Position numbers and translations under genes: made by a program. From positions 372,001-436,000 of the forward strand of contig NZ_CAMZOF010000006.1 of assembly GCF_947331435.1 (NCBI RefSeq): 64,000 bases of DNA. The letters are read 5' to 3'. The notes beneath the pieces are model-generated. The model saw only the letters and a program-made list of their open reading frames with translations, made no database searches and was not told the DNA's origin. Positions within the stretch are counted from its first letter, which is position 1. Every line of letters starts with the position of its first letter. Of the stretch, positions 45,648 to 54,755 are shown piece after piece. The DNA comes from Pelagibius sp. Alg239-R121 (GTDB lineage Bacteria; Pseudomonadota; Alphaproteobacteria; Kiloniellales; Kiloniellaceae).

Positions 45648-45811
45648 GAAATGACCTTGCCGTTCGCCCCAGTCTGCGTCAACCGCCTGCCGGCTTAGGG
45701 ACTGATCGTTTTTCACTGTTCGGGTGAAAAGCGTAAATCAGCCCCTCTTTCATTTTGATTCAAGAAGTAACGATCGGACTCTGCTCCCGAGAAGCAGAGC
45801 GCAATCGCACG

Positions 45812-46960
45812 TTAAGGCGATCCGAATATCAGGTGTTTGACACCAGCCGCGATCTTGCCGAATCCGCCAAGCTGTCCGACAGCCGCCCCAGTGACCAGCG
45901 GCACTTCGAAGGGGTCGAAGTCCGGAGCTTCCACGCGAAGGCTGCCGATCTGTGTCCCTTCGGCAATCGGTGCAGGGATCGGTCCTTCATATAAGACCGT
46001 GACCTTCATCGCGTCGCGCGACTTACGCGGCAGTGTTACCAAAACGTCATCTGCGGCAATGAGCGGGACTGTGACCTCTTCGCCGAGCCAGACGGGGGCA
46101 TCCTCGACGGTTTCACCGGCTGAGAAGAGCTTGTAGTTGTCGAACTCGCGAAAGCCCCACTGAATGAGCCGGGCCGACTCTTCGCTGCGTGACCGGTTGC
46201 TCGGCAGGCCGTTGATCACCAGGATCAGGCGGCGGTCGTCCCGTACGGCGGACGAGGTCAAGCCGTAGCCGGCTTCCTCGGTATGTCCGGTCTTTAAACC
46301 GTCTGCGCCGATATTCATGTAAAGCAGAGGGTTACGGTTGCTTTGTTTGATGTCGGACCAGGTAAAATCGGTCTGCGAGTAGTAGTGGTAGTATTCCGGG
46401 TATTCGGTGATCACGTACTGCGCAAGGGTCGCCAGATCCTTGGCAGTCATGCGGTGGTTGGGGTCGGGCCAGCCCGTCGCATTGGCGAAGGTGCTGCCGG
46501 TCATGCCGATTTCCCGCGCTTTTTCCGTCATGGTCTCTGCAAATGCATCTTCGCTGCCTGACAGTCCTTCTGCCAGAACGATGCAGGCATCATTGCCTGA
46601 TTGCACGATCACGCCCTGTAAAAGGTTCTCAACGCTGATTTGATCGCCGACCTTGACGAACATCTTTGAGCCGCCCTTTTTCCAGGCCTTTTCGCTGACC
46701 GGGAGAGTTTCCTCCAGCGACAGCCGCCCATCCTTCAGGCGTTCGAACACGATGACTGAGGTCATGATCTTGCTCATGGAAGCCGGCGGCATGGATTGTT
46801 CGGCGTTTTTCTGCAGAAGGACGGCACCAGTCGTGACATCGATCATGTAAGCTTCGCGCGCCTGAGTTTCGATTGCGCGCGAAGGCGATGCCCACAGGGC
46901 CGTGAGACCACCGGCCAGTGCCAGACCAAGTGTGAAGTTGCGAAGATGTCTTTGTGGCAT
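45812..46960 (-). CDS. dacC: D-alanyl-D-alanine carboxypeptidase (PBP5/6-type)
   Basis: A 382-residue penicillin-binding protein that trims the terminal D-Ala from peptidoglycan stem peptides. Signal peptide about 1-29 (ends SPSRA). Catalytic motifs are SMSK (S61-K64), SGN (121-123) and KTG (223-225). A C-terminal beta domain (PBP5_C) and a final amphipathic region for membrane attachment follow. Symbol is by family; dacA/dacF are equally possible. Confidence 0.93.
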   Translation of the reverse strand: MPQRHLRNFTLGLALAGGLTALWASPSRAIETQAREAYMIDVTTGAVLLQKNAEQSMPPASMSKIMTSVIVFERLKDGRLSLEETLPVSEKAWKKGGSKMFVKVGDQISVENLLQGVIVQSGNDACIVLAEGLSGSEDAFAETMTEKAREIGMTGSTFANATGWPDPNHRMTAKDLATLAQYVITEYPEYYHYYSQTDFTWSDIKQSNRNPLLYMNIGADGLKTGHTEEAGYGLTSSAVRDDRRLILVINGLPSNRSRSEESARLIQWGFREFDNYKLFSAGETVEDAPVWLGEEVTVPLIAADDVLVTLPRKSRDAMKVTVLYEGPIPAPIAEGTQIGSLRVEAPDFDPFEVPLVTGAAVGQLGGFGKIAAGVKHLIFGSP

Positions 46961-47212
46961 CTTAAATTGAGATCCTTTGGTGTCGTGGTCGAATCCAGCT
47001 GGCGGAATTCATTGGCGTGAATGCCAATGCATCTAGCCTGCCCGATGTTTCTTCACATTGCGTTAACCAAACTTAGCGGGTTGCACCGAAAAGGGCTAGC
47101 CGTCTGACGCACGTTCAGTTGACGAAGCTCCCATGGGATTTTGGAGAAATTGAGGCCAGGCGCCAGACCGCAAGATCTTGTGGCTGCACCTTCGATGTGC
47201 GGTCATATCTGC
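46961..47212. other. Intergenic region upstream of the carboxypeptidase
   Basis: About 250 bases between rlpA and the carboxypeptidase gene. No hairpin, RNA or ORF stands out; a promoter for the carboxypeptidase is likely here. Confidence 0.35.
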
Positions 47213-48220
47213 TCATTCAACAACGACTCGCGCGTCGCTGAATCCATTCCCGTGCAAAGTCGTCAATAGTCTGTCCGCTTCCGTAACCGACACCATGGGG
47301 CCAAGCCGCACCCTGAAGTACTGCTCGTTGCCCACCTGTGCGGTCGCGATTTGAGTCTTACCAAGGGACGACAACCGCGCCCGAAGACGTTCGGCGTTGG
47401 CAACCCGGACGAAGGAGCCGGCCTGAACGAAGATGTTGCTTTTAATAACCGGCGTCTGGGTGACAACCCCGTCGGGTTCCGGCGCCGAGATTGTCCTACG
47501 TGCGGCGGGCGCTGCCTTTGTTGCCGGTGCGGGCTGGGCCGCCGCCACTGAGGGAACGCCATCGGGCGCCGAGAGGGATTCTCCGGTTACGGAGACTGTA
47601 GGGGCCGCTTTAACGGAGAGCGAGGTCGGCTCGGTCGCGACCTGATCGACCCGTGTGGAGGGCTGTGCCAACTGTGTTCCCCCGCCCCGTTGGGCAAGGG
47701 CCGCGAGTTGACGGCTCTCTTCCTCCAAGACCTCGACCTTCACCTTGGCTGTGCCTTGAATTCTAAAACCCAACAACTCTGCGGACCGCCGCGAGAGGTC
47801 AATAATTCGATTGTTTGCGAAGGGGCCCCGATCATTAATCCGCACCGTGATCGAGCGTCCGTTCCCCAGATTGGTCACGCGTACCATGCTTGGCAGCGGA
47901 AGCGTGCGGTGGGCGGCGGTCAGGTCGAACTGGTCGTAAATCTCGCCATTTGCGGTTTTCCGGCCGTGGAACCCTGGCCCGTACCATGATGCGATCCCCG
48001 ACTCTTTATAGGCATAATCGACCTTGGGGTAATACCAGATGCCACGGACTTCGTAGGGCTTACCGATTTTGTAAGACCCTGAAGATTTCTTCGGGGCAGA
48101 AGTTCCCGGTACCTTGACCTGCTTTGCCGTATGAGAGGCCAATTCCAACTCCGCACAGGAGGTGAGAAATAACCCCGCAACAGCAACAGCGATCCAGGCC
48201 GATACACGCCGACTGAGCAT
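47213..48220 (-). CDS. rlpA: RlpA septal lytic transglycosylase lipoprotein
   Basis: A 335-residue outer-membrane lipoprotein that cleaves denuded peptidoglycan at the septum. Lipobox LTSC puts the lipidated Cys at about residue 22. The double-psi beta-barrel (about 75-165) includes SGIASWYGPGFHGRKTANGE and VRINDRGPFANNRIIDLS. A low-complexity linker follows and a C-terminal SPOR domain (about 258-335: NIFVQAGSFVRVANAERLRARLSS) binds denuded glycans. The ATG at 48220 is chosen over the GTG at 48232; AGGTG lies before it. Confidence 0.93.
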   Translation of the reverse strand: MLSRRVSAWIAVAVAGLFLTSCAELELASHTAKQVKVPGTSAPKKSSGSYKIGKPYEVRGIWYYPKVDYAYKESGIASWYGPGFHGRKTANGEIYDQFDLTAAHRTLPLPSMVRVTNLGNGRSITVRINDRGPFANNRIIDLSRRSAELLGFRIQGTAKVKVEVLEEESRQLAALAQRGGGTQLAQPSTRVDQVATEPTSLSVKAAPTVSVTGESLSAPDGVPSVAAAQPAPATKAAPAARRTISAPEPDGVVTQTPVIKSNIFVQAGSFVRVANAERLRARLSSLGKTQIATAQVGNEQYFRVRLGPMVSVTEADRLLTTLHGNGFSDARVVVE

Positions 48221-48352
48221 TATGTTGTGCACCTGAACGATGTTAACTATAGATTTGGTAGTCTACTTACTCTCAGTGACAACAGCAACGCTGTGCTTTT
48301 TCCCAGCAAATGATGGTGGAATCTCACTCCCGCGGTGCCGGAGACGAAGCCC

Positions 48353-49666
48353 CTATCCACTGGCCGCGGCAGAGCGCAAGCGTTTCAGAAGGTCACTGTC
48401 GGGATAACCGTCGGCAGGCATCTCAGATTTACGCTGAAAGGCTTTGATGCCGGCTCTGGTCTGCCGTCCCGCGACACCATCCGGTTTGCCCACATCATGT
48501 CCAAGTCGGTTCAGAAGTGCTTGAATTTCTTCAATTTCACTCCGGCGCAATGGCGTTTCATTTTCCGGCGCTTCGGTCAGCAGCTTGCCTTTGCCGGCAA
48601 TTCTGTCCGCCAGATGCCCGACGGCGATCGCATAGAGGATCGAGTTGTTCCACTTTAAGGTTGCGCGGAAATTGCCGTAAACCAGGAATGCCGGGCCTTT
48701 ATGTCCGGATGGCAGCACGAGCGAGCCTTCAATTGCGGCACTCGGAAGGTCGCGGCCGTCGGCACGGCGCACGCCCATTTTCTGCCAATCGCCGATCGGC
48801 TTTTTGTGTTCAAAACCAACCAGCTCTAGATCGAAGTTGGATGGCAGTCTGACTTCCCTGCCCCAGGTTTCGCTGTCGTCCCAGCCGAGGTTGCTCAGGA
48901 AGTTGGCCGCAGAAGCGAAGATATCAGGGTGGCTGTTCCAGAGATCGCGGCGTCCATCACCGTCAGCATCGACGGCATGGCCGCGGAATGTCGAGGGAAT
49001 GAATTGCACCTGTCCCATGGCACCCGCCCAGGATCCGCTCATCTGCGCAGGAGCGATGTCGCCGCTGTCGATGATCTTCAGCGCATCCAGTAGCTGGGCA
49101 CGGAAAAAGGCGCTTCGGCGTTCATCGTAAGCAAGTGTGGTCAGGGCTGTGATGACGGAAAAGCCACCGGTATGTGACCCGAAGTTGCTCTCCAGACCCC
49201 AGAAGGACACGAGAAAACGCGCTTGGACGCCGTACTTTTTCTCCGTTTTGGCCAAGAGCGATGCATGCTTCGCCATCAGGCCCCGGGCTTTTTCGACCCG
49301 CTTTTCGTTGACGGCGCGATTCAGGTAGGTCCAGAAGGTAAGCGTGAATTCAGGCTGCCTGCGATCCAGCTCGATGACTCTGGCCAGGGGCTCGACTTCT
49401 TTAAGAGCACTGTCGAGCACGCCTTGGGATATGCCCTTAGACAGTGCTTCCTGCTTGAGTGCGGCGAGCCAGACTGAAAAGTTCTGATCTGTTGCGGGTG
49501 CCTGATCTTGTGTTTGCGTTTGGGCCTGCGCACTTGTGCCGACGGTCTGCAGACCTGCCAGAGGCAGAAGAGACAATCCGAGGAACGCGCTGCCCAGCAG
49601 CCTTGAAGTCAAGCCTGCACGAAGTGAAGGGAGTTTGGTGAGAGCCCTTCCGAATCCGAATGTCAT
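48353..49666 (-). CDS. Lytic murein transglycosylase (MltB family) with PG-binding domain
   Basis: A 437-residue secreted transglycosylase. Signal peptide about 1-47. The MltB-type SLT domain (about 55-350) contains the catalytic Glu in FWGLESNFGSHTG and the conserved MGQVQFIPSTF and HAVDADGDGRRDLW. A peptidoglycan-binding type 1 domain ends the protein (about 375-430). It makes 1,6-anhydro muropeptides during wall turnover. The ATG at 49666 follows an AGAGGA ribosome-binding sequence. It lies 132 bases upstream of rlpA on the same strand. Confidence 0.93.
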   Translation of the reverse strand: MTFGFGRALTKLPSLRAGLTSRLLGSAFLGLSLLPLAGLQTVGTSAQAQTQTQDQAPATDQNFSVWLAALKQEALSKGISQGVLDSALKEVEPLARVIELDRRQPEFTLTFWTYLNRAVNEKRVEKARGLMAKHASLLAKTEKKYGVQARFLVSFWGLESNFGSHTGGFSVITALTTLAYDERRSAFFRAQLLDALKIIDSGDIAPAQMSGSWAGAMGQVQFIPSTFRGHAVDADGDGRRDLWNSHPDIFASAANFLSNLGWDDSETWGREVRLPSNFDLELVGFEHKKPIGDWQKMGVRRADGRDLPSAAIEGSLVLPSGHKGPAFLVYGNFRATLKWNNSILYAIAVGHLADRIAGKGKLLTEAPENETPLRRSEIEEIQALLNRLGHDVGKPDGVAGRQTRAGIKAFQRKSEMPADGYPDSDLLKRLRSAAASG

Positions 49667-49796
49667 TGGGAATCCTCTGGTCACAGCTGTGCTTGGTTCT
49701 TCTGCCACAGCGGGGTAAGTCACGCAATCGACCTATCGTGGGTTTGCCGGAGCGAGTGCGATCTTTAGCGAAGCGATCGCGAACGTGAATCAGTTT

Positions 49797-50258
49797 TTAG
49801 CCTGCAGGCGGCTGCAGCTGTCCTCGATGATAGACTCGACAGCGGGACGTCCCCTGGCTGCGAAACACATAGACGGTATCGGGTGCCGCGACACCGCGCG
49901 GATCATAGAGTGTTGCGCGTGATGACGTCGCTGCCCCGTAGGTACGGCCGTTCAGCACGGCGGTGTATCGGCGATCGCGCTTTTGGACGAATTTGCCTTC
50001 CCGGCAATATTCACTCAGGACCTGATCGAGATTCCAGTTCCCGGTTCCGAGTGTGTCGTCACTACGAAGCAGAACACCCGGTTTTATGGGCGGGAGGCGT
50101 ACCTTGCCGTGGGGAACCGCGGCTGGTTTCGTGGTGACGCGCTTGGGCGGCGTTGCGTAGTGGCGGGGATGTGTGACTGAAATTTCAGCTTCCGCGGACC
50201 AGGTCCAAGTCAGTGAAAGAATCAAAACAACCATTGAAGGTAGAAAGGATTTGGACAT
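49797..50258 (-). CDS. Hypothetical secreted protein
   Basis: A 153-residue protein with a signal peptide (about 1-24, ending WSAEA). The mature part is basic, with two cysteines (EYCREGKF and SRCRVYHRG) that could form a disulfide. No family is recognised. It starts at an ATG at 50258 (a GTG lies one codon earlier). It is divergent from the PilZ gene. Confidence 0.6.
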   Translation of the reverse strand: MSKSFLPSMVVLILSLTWTWSAEAEISVTHPRHYATPPKRVTTKPAAVPHGKVRLPPIKPGVLLRSDDTLGTGNWNLDQVLSEYCREGKFVQKRDRRYTAVLNGRTYGAATSSRATLYDPRGVAAPDTVYVFRSQGTSRCRVYHRGQLQPPAG

Positions 50259-50377
50259 CACGCATACGTTTTGGTTTGAATTTTAGAAGTATGCAGACTA
50301 AAGCCTTGGCAATAATACCAAGTTAACGGAAATTTTGTGGTCTCTGGCTAAATATCAGGCAGCTTTTGGAGCCGACC

Positions 50378-50848
50378 ATGACTGAGAATGTAACCGAGGA
50401 AGCTGCGTTGCCCGGTGAAATTGATGCGGCTGAATCTGAAGATGTGCAAGGCGCTGAGATTTCGCCAGCCCCTGAATCTTCCTCTGAGGAACCACAGTCG
50501 GAGGCTGCCGAAAACGGTGAACCTCCGCAACGGCGCCGTGAACTCCGAGAACTCGAGGTTACCGGTACCGTCGTAATCCAAGGCGACTCCTTTCCTCTTA
50601 AGGACTGGAGCTCCAGCGGCTTCGGCGTGACCGGTTGCAAGATCGAATTCGAAGAGAACGCGCGGATCGACATAGATTTTTCCATTACGCTTTCTTCCGG
50701 CCCTCTGGCCTTTTCCTGTAAAGCGATCATCGTGCGCGCCGACGCGGAAAGCGGCGACGTCGCCGGTGCCTTCGTCGAGATGCGCCGCGAAGACCGGGTA
50801 ACGGTTGCCCGCTATTTCGATTCGATGGAGGCTGGTGAATCTGCGTAG
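50378..50848 (+). CDS. PilZ domain protein
   Basis: A 156-residue protein. The first 50 residues are acidic and disordered (rich in Glu, Ser, Ala). A PilZ domain follows, with the c-di-GMP motifs RRRxxR (R52-R57) and DxSxxG (D76-S78-G81), so c-di-GMP binding is predicted. No effector domain is attached. The neighbouring FliN-like gene suggests a role in motility, which is inference. The ATG at 50378 follows TGGAG; a TTG four codons earlier is less likely. Confidence 0.88.
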   Translation: MTENVTEEAALPGEIDAAESEDVQGAEISPAPESSSEEPQSEAAENGEPPQRRRELRELEVTGTVVIQGDSFPLKDWSSSGFGVTGCKIEFEENARIDIDFSITLSSGPLAFSCKAIIVRADAESGDVAGAFVEMRREDRVTVARYFDSMEAGESA

Positions 50849-51093
50849 GCTCGCGCAATCACCCAGTTGCTAGGACCGAGAGCCGGTCCACCTTAAAAAA
50901 TGCCGATCGTTCCTGATGGAACAGACTTGGGCATAAATCGCCCGACGAACGCATCAGATCCGCGTCATTTTCCCCGCATGGTTAACAAATATTTATACTT
51001 TGCCGCCTTTTAATGCTGCAGAGGCCTTCAGTGATGTTTGCCTGAAGCAGAAACCTAGCAGATACAACAGCGTTCTATACCCAGGAGTGAATG

Positions 51094-51537
51094 ATGGCAG
51101 ACGAAGACGACGTCGCACCGGATGCGGATTCGGAAGAAGCGAACGAGTCAGCTGCTGACGATACTGAAAACTCGGGAGAGGACGCAATCGACGACGATGC
51201 CGTCGCCGCCGAATGGGCTGCGTCCATGGGTGATGACATTGCCGAAGACGATGCCTGGGACGCGGCAGGCGGCGATGCCAGTGCGGCAGACCTTCCCGAC
51301 GTGCCGGCGATACACGGTGTTTCGCTTGAGGCGTCGGCGATACTGGGCACGGCCTTGATGCCGGTCAGTCAGCTTCTGAAGATGGGCCGCGGTGCCGTGG
51401 TCGAGCTCGACAAGTCGATCGGCGATACCATTGACATCAGCATCAACGACCAGATGGTGGCTCGCGGAGAAGTGATGATCAAGGAAGAGCGGCTCTGTGT
51501 CGAGATTACCGAGATGGTCAAGCGCATCAGCAGCTAG
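51094..51537 (+). CDS. fliN: FliN/SpoA-domain flagellar motor switch protein
   Basis: A 147-residue protein. A very acidic N-terminal half (about 1-70) is followed by a SpoA/FliN domain: LMPVSQLLKMGRGAVVELDKSIGDTIDISINDQMVARGEVM and VCVEITEMVKRI-like end. FliN is part of the flagellar C-ring and mediates torque and switching. No other flagellar genes are in the window, so this is an isolated copy. The start may be the ATG at 51091, but AGGAG spacing favours 51094. Confidence 0.82.
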   Translation: MADEDDVAPDADSEEANESAADDTENSGEDAIDDDAVAAEWAASMGDDIAEDDAWDAAGGDASAADLPDVPAIHGVSLEASAILGTALMPVSQLLKMGRGAVVELDKSIGDTIDISINDQMVARGEVMIKEERLCVEITEMVKRISS

Positions 51538-51790
51538 CCGTTTCCATTTGAGCGTTCAGTGATCGCATTCGCGAAGAAAACCTCTGTAATCCGGGCGTTG
51601 CGCCGTTTTTGCCATCATGGCCAGCCTTGCGCAGAGTCGTGGCGGCCTAACGCGGTTTCACGCATTGAGCGCTCTCCCCGACAAAAAAGTTCCGGTCTGC
51701 AGCTGCCCCACTTCAGATAGTGAGGCTTTAATTACCCCTAATCCGGTCCACATCACCGAATAGGACTGCAGGGTTAGGTGTTTCTTAAAT

Positions 51791-52867
51791 ATGACAGATT
51801 TTCCACGATTGCTGTCGCTTGCGACAGCCGTTCCGCCATTTGTCCTCAATCAGACCGAGGTTGCCGCACAGGCGCGGGAACTCTTTGCACACCGCGCGCG
51901 TGACATCGACCGGTTGATGCCGGTTTTTGCGCATGCCGGTATCGAAACGCGGCATTCCTGCGTGCCACTGGAGTGGTACCGCAACGCAGCGGATTGGAAG
52001 CAGCGCAATAGTATCTACGTTGACAGCGCTGTAGACCTCTTGGCAGAGGCGGCGTCCAATTGCCTCGAGCAGGCCGGGACCGTGGTTGATGAGGTCGATG
52101 CGATCATCACCGTCTCGACCACAGGAATTGCGACGCCCAGCCTGGACGCTCTTCTCATGGACCGGCTTGCTTTTCGACGGGACGCCATGCGTCTCCCGGT
52201 TTTTGGCCTGGGGTGTGCGGGCGGTGTTCTTGGTTTGTCCCGGGCTGGTTCTTTTGCGTCGGCGATGCCGGGCAAGAAGGTGCTATTGCTGGTGGTCGAA
52301 CTCTGTGCCCTCACCTTCCGACCCGATGATCTCTCCAAGAGCAACGTCATTGCGGCCGCCTTGTTCGGCGACGGTGCGGCCGCCGCCCTGGTTGGCACCA
52401 GCCCGTCACCCGCAAGCACTCACATCCAGCCCGCTTTGACGGCGGCGGGCGAATATACCTGGCCTGATTCTCTTGATGTCATGGGGTGGCATATTGAGAA
52501 CGACGGCTTCGGTGTCCTGTTTTCTAAGGATATTCCGGGCATCATCGGTGAGCGCTTTGGCCCGGCGCTCGACGGTTTCCTACGCCGCAATGGCCTGAAA
52601 AGGTCGGAACTTGACGACTTTGTCTGCCATCCGGGTGGAACCAAGGTTCTGGCGGCACTGGAAGCGGTGCTGGGATTGCCGGACGGTGCCATGAGCGACG
52701 CGCGTGATGTGCTGCGGAACTATGGCAACATGTCTGCGGCGACGGTGATGTTCGTGTTGGAACGGGCCTTGAAGCGGCAAACTGAACAGGCGGGTACAGC
52801 CGGTAAAATGCTGATGTCTTCGCTGGGGCCGGGATTTTCCGCGGCATTCCAGGTGCTTGAGAGCTGA
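51791..52867 (+). CDS. Type III polyketide synthase (chalcone/stilbene synthase family)
   Basis: A 358-residue homodimeric ketosynthase that extends an acyl-CoA with malonyl-CoA and cyclises the product, usually to alkylpyrones or alkylresorcinols in bacteria. The catalytic triad is C142 (GLGCAGG), H280 (CHPGGTK) and N313 (YGNMS). Length matches the family. Its stop overlaps the start of a methyltransferase-like gene by one base, as in two-gene cassettes such as B. subtilis bpsA-bpsB and the start of the Streptomyces srs cluster. The product is unknown. Confidence 0.92.
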   Translation: MTDFPRLLSLATAVPPFVLNQTEVAAQARELFAHRARDIDRLMPVFAHAGIETRHSCVPLEWYRNAADWKQRNSIYVDSAVDLLAEAASNCLEQAGTVVDEVDAIITVSTTGIATPSLDALLMDRLAFRRDAMRLPVFGLGCAGGVLGLSRAGSFASAMPGKKVLLLVVELCALTFRPDDLSKSNVIAAALFGDGAAAALVGTSPSPASTHIQPALTAAGEYTWPDSLDVMGWHIENDGFGVLFSKDIPGIIGERFGPALDGFLRRNGLKRSELDDFVCHPGGTKVLAALEAVLGLPDGAMSDARDVLRNYGNMSAATVMFVLERALKRQTEQAGTAGKMLMSSLGPGFSAAFQVLES

Positions 52868-53415
52868 TGTCCGTCTTTTGGATAATCTTGGCAGCCGTTG
52901 CGCTCGCACGATTGGGCGAACTGCTCTACGCCCGTCGCAATACACGTCGGCTTCTGGCCCGAGGCGCACTGGAAGCCGGTGCCGGACATTATCCTCTGAT
53001 TGTTGTTCTCCATGCCGCCTGGCTGGCGAGTCTGGCGGTTTTCGTTCCGGCGGAGACTCTTCCGAATAGCCTGTTGCTGCTGTTGTTCGTCGCCGTTCAG
53101 GTGTTGAGAATCTGGGTGCTGATAAGCCTTGGCCGCTTTTGGACGACCAGGATCATTACCCTCCCGGACGCCCCCCTGATCCGAAAGGGGCCCTATCGCT
53201 TTCTGCGTCATCCCAACTATCTGGTGGTGATCCTGGAAATCGCCTTGCTGCCGCTTTGCTTCGGCGCCTGGCACATCGCCCTGCTGTTTTCGGTGCTAAA
53301 TGGCGCAATGCTGTTCTGGCGCATCAGGGTGGAGAACACGGCGCTTGCAGCACGCAGAGGCATTATTCAAAGCAGGAACGACGCCCATTCCGCAGACCAA
53401 ATGGCGCAACGCTAA
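52867..53415 (+). CDS. Isoprenylcysteine carboxyl methyltransferase-like membrane protein
   Basis: A 182-residue membrane protein with about four hydrophobic helices and the ICMT signature RKGPYRFLRHPNYLVVILE (begins near residue 103), which binds S-adenosylmethionine, followed by FWRIRVEN. The overlap with the type III PKS gene indicates co-translation. In B. subtilis the equivalent (BpsB) methylates the alkylpyrone made by the PKS, so O-methylation of a polyketide is the best guess here rather than protein prenyl-cysteine methylation. Confidence 0.85.
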   Translation: MSVFWIILAAVALARLGELLYARRNTRRLLARGALEAGAGHYPLIVVLHAAWLASLAVFVPAETLPNSLLLLLFVAVQVLRIWVLISLGRFWTTRIITLPDAPLIRKGPYRFLRHPNYLVVILEIALLPLCFGAWHIALLFSVLNGAMLFWRIRVENTALAARRGIIQSRNDAHSADQMAQR

Positions 53416-53544
53416 ACATTTCGCATCTTCGCTGGACGCGGCCCTGGCAAAAGCGTTAGAAGGTTGCCCGTGCCGCAGCGCCTCCGGCGGAGGCGGACGA
53501 AATTGAGGCCGAGGCGGTACAAAACCGGCATCGGTAGGCGCAAT

Positions 53545-53634
53545 GGATGGGTGGCCGAGCGGTTGAAGGCACCGGTCTTGAAAACCGGCAGGCGTGCGAG
53601 CGTCTCGTGGGTTCGAATCCCACCCCATCCGCCA
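53545..53634 (+). tRNA. tRNA-Ser (UGA)
   Basis: A 90-base class II tRNA. Acceptor arms GGATGGG and CCCATCC pair, followed by the G discriminator and encoded CCA. The anticodon loop CTTGAAA has anticodon TGA, reading UCA. A long variable arm (typical of Ser) and the TTCGAAT T-loop are present. Confidence 0.96.
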
Positions 53635-53788
53635 TAATGTGATAAGCGCGAACCTATCCGCCGACGCTTTGCGATGGCATCTGGTTCACTGTTGGTTCTG
53701 TCACCCCGCCCTACCGGGACTCTGGGTTTGGGATTCCGGGCGCTTGCACTGCAGACTCCGATTTTGTGGCCAACGCTCGCCGCAGCCC

Positions 53789-54301
53789 TCAAAGGTCCGG
53801 CACGTGTCTGACATCAGGCCAGCAAAAAAACACGCCTGCCAGCAACATATCGACCCTGCGGTCATTTTGGCCAAGCGGCAGGATGGCGCGTAGGTAGTGG
53901 ATTTGAAACCGGTTCTGGTAGCGCACCTCGCCTTCCTGAAAGCAGGGTTCGGCGCGGGATACGGTCTGTTCATAGCCACGGCGGATGATTGCCTGCATAC
54001 CGCCCGTTTCTATTTCATCGAGATAGCGGCCGGTAAAGTCGACACCATAGAGCTGAACGATCGCGGTTCCGACGAGACGGAACCTGAATTGCGGTGGCGT
54101 TCTGCTCGTAACATCTACAAGAATGATGTTCGGCAAAAGCGTGGGCATTTCCGTGGGATCAATGTCGGCCCTTGAAGGAAAGGCCCGCGCACCTCTTTTT
54201 CGCTTCCAATAACTGTAAAGGGCGTCCCTGCGTTCACGTTCCCAGTGTCGTGTCGCGACTTTGTCCCTCTGGGAAACTTGCAAAAGTGGTTCTCGTGTCA
54301 T
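53789..54301 (-). CDS. PAS_5 family protein
   Basis: A 170-residue PAS_5 protein, related to the one at 35261-35914: ALYSYWKRKRG, RADIDPTEMPTLLPNIILVDV, FRFRLVGTAIVQLYG and a later AILPLGQNDRRVDMLLAGV. No output domain is attached. Function unknown; in Rhodospirillales these genes occur in many copies. Stands alone after tRNA-Ser, transcribed toward it. Confidence 0.82.
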   Translation of the reverse strand: MTREPLLQVSQRDKVATRHWERERRDALYSYWKRKRGARAFPSRADIDPTEMPTLLPNIILVDVTSRTPPQFRFRLVGTAIVQLYGVDFTGRYLDEIETGGMQAIIRRGYEQTVSRAEPCFQEGEVRYQNRFQIHYLRAILPLGQNDRRVDMLLAGVFFCWPDVRHVPDL

Positions 54302-54739
54302 GGCCCTCGTCTGAGAAATACGGCTGGGTTTACCGCACGCTTCAGCCTAAAGATCGTAATGCCCGCCGAGATCTCTTTGAGTGTAGGAAGCTTGGACCTT
54401 TTGTGGCTGAGTATCAAGAAATTGTTCACGTACAGGTGGTGTTCAATAAATTGTTTTTCGCGCCAATCTCTCGAAGTGTGGCTTACACTCACCGCGGGGA
54501 CGCGAAGACGACTTGGCAAGAATCAAGCGGATTCCCCGATTAGGTTTGTTTGTGCTTTATGAAATCGTTGCAACCGATTGAATATAATAGATAGTTCAAA
54601 ATCTATAAATGTTCGATCGCGATAAGTTTCTCAGCTCATGTAATTAATAAGAAGTTAACCTTAAGCATTTATTTAAAAGCAAAACACAACATCTATGACG
54701 ATTCTCTTCGCAGCCCCCAAAATATTGATCAATACCAAA
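54302..54739. other. AT-rich gene-free region
   Basis: Upstream of the PAS_5 gene and leading into the parS-like site. Composition falls to mostly A and T between about 54540 and 54760. No believable gene; short frames lack ribosome-binding sites. Confidence 0.45.
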
Positions 54740-54755
54740 TGTTTCACGTGAAATA
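54740..54755. promoter_or_regulatory. parS-like ParB/Spo0J binding site
   Basis: TGTTTCACGTGAAATA matches the chromosomal parS consensus TGTTTCACGTGAAACA at 15 of 16 positions; its core GTTTCACGTGAAA is palindromic. It lies in a gene-free AT-rich region. parS sites nucleate ParB for chromosome segregation and usually cluster near the replication origin. parA/parB and origin genes are not in the window, so the site may be one of several scattered copies. Confidence 0.6.

Noticed and set aside
53479-53495. Perfect 7-bp hairpin CGCCTCC-GGC-GGAGGCG after the methyltransferase gene
   Set aside because: No T-run follows on either strand, so I do not call it a terminator; may add to mRNA end stability.
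53521-53590. Repeated AAAACCGGCA before and inside tRNA-Ser, possible attachment site
   Set aside because: Only 10 bases long, 60 bases apart, and no integrase or island genes lie nearby; most likely chance.
54172-54543. 123-codon plus-strand ORF overlapping the PAS_5 gene start
   Set aside because: Overlaps the real gene on the other strand and extends into AT-rich DNA with no ribosome-binding site or recognisable sequence.
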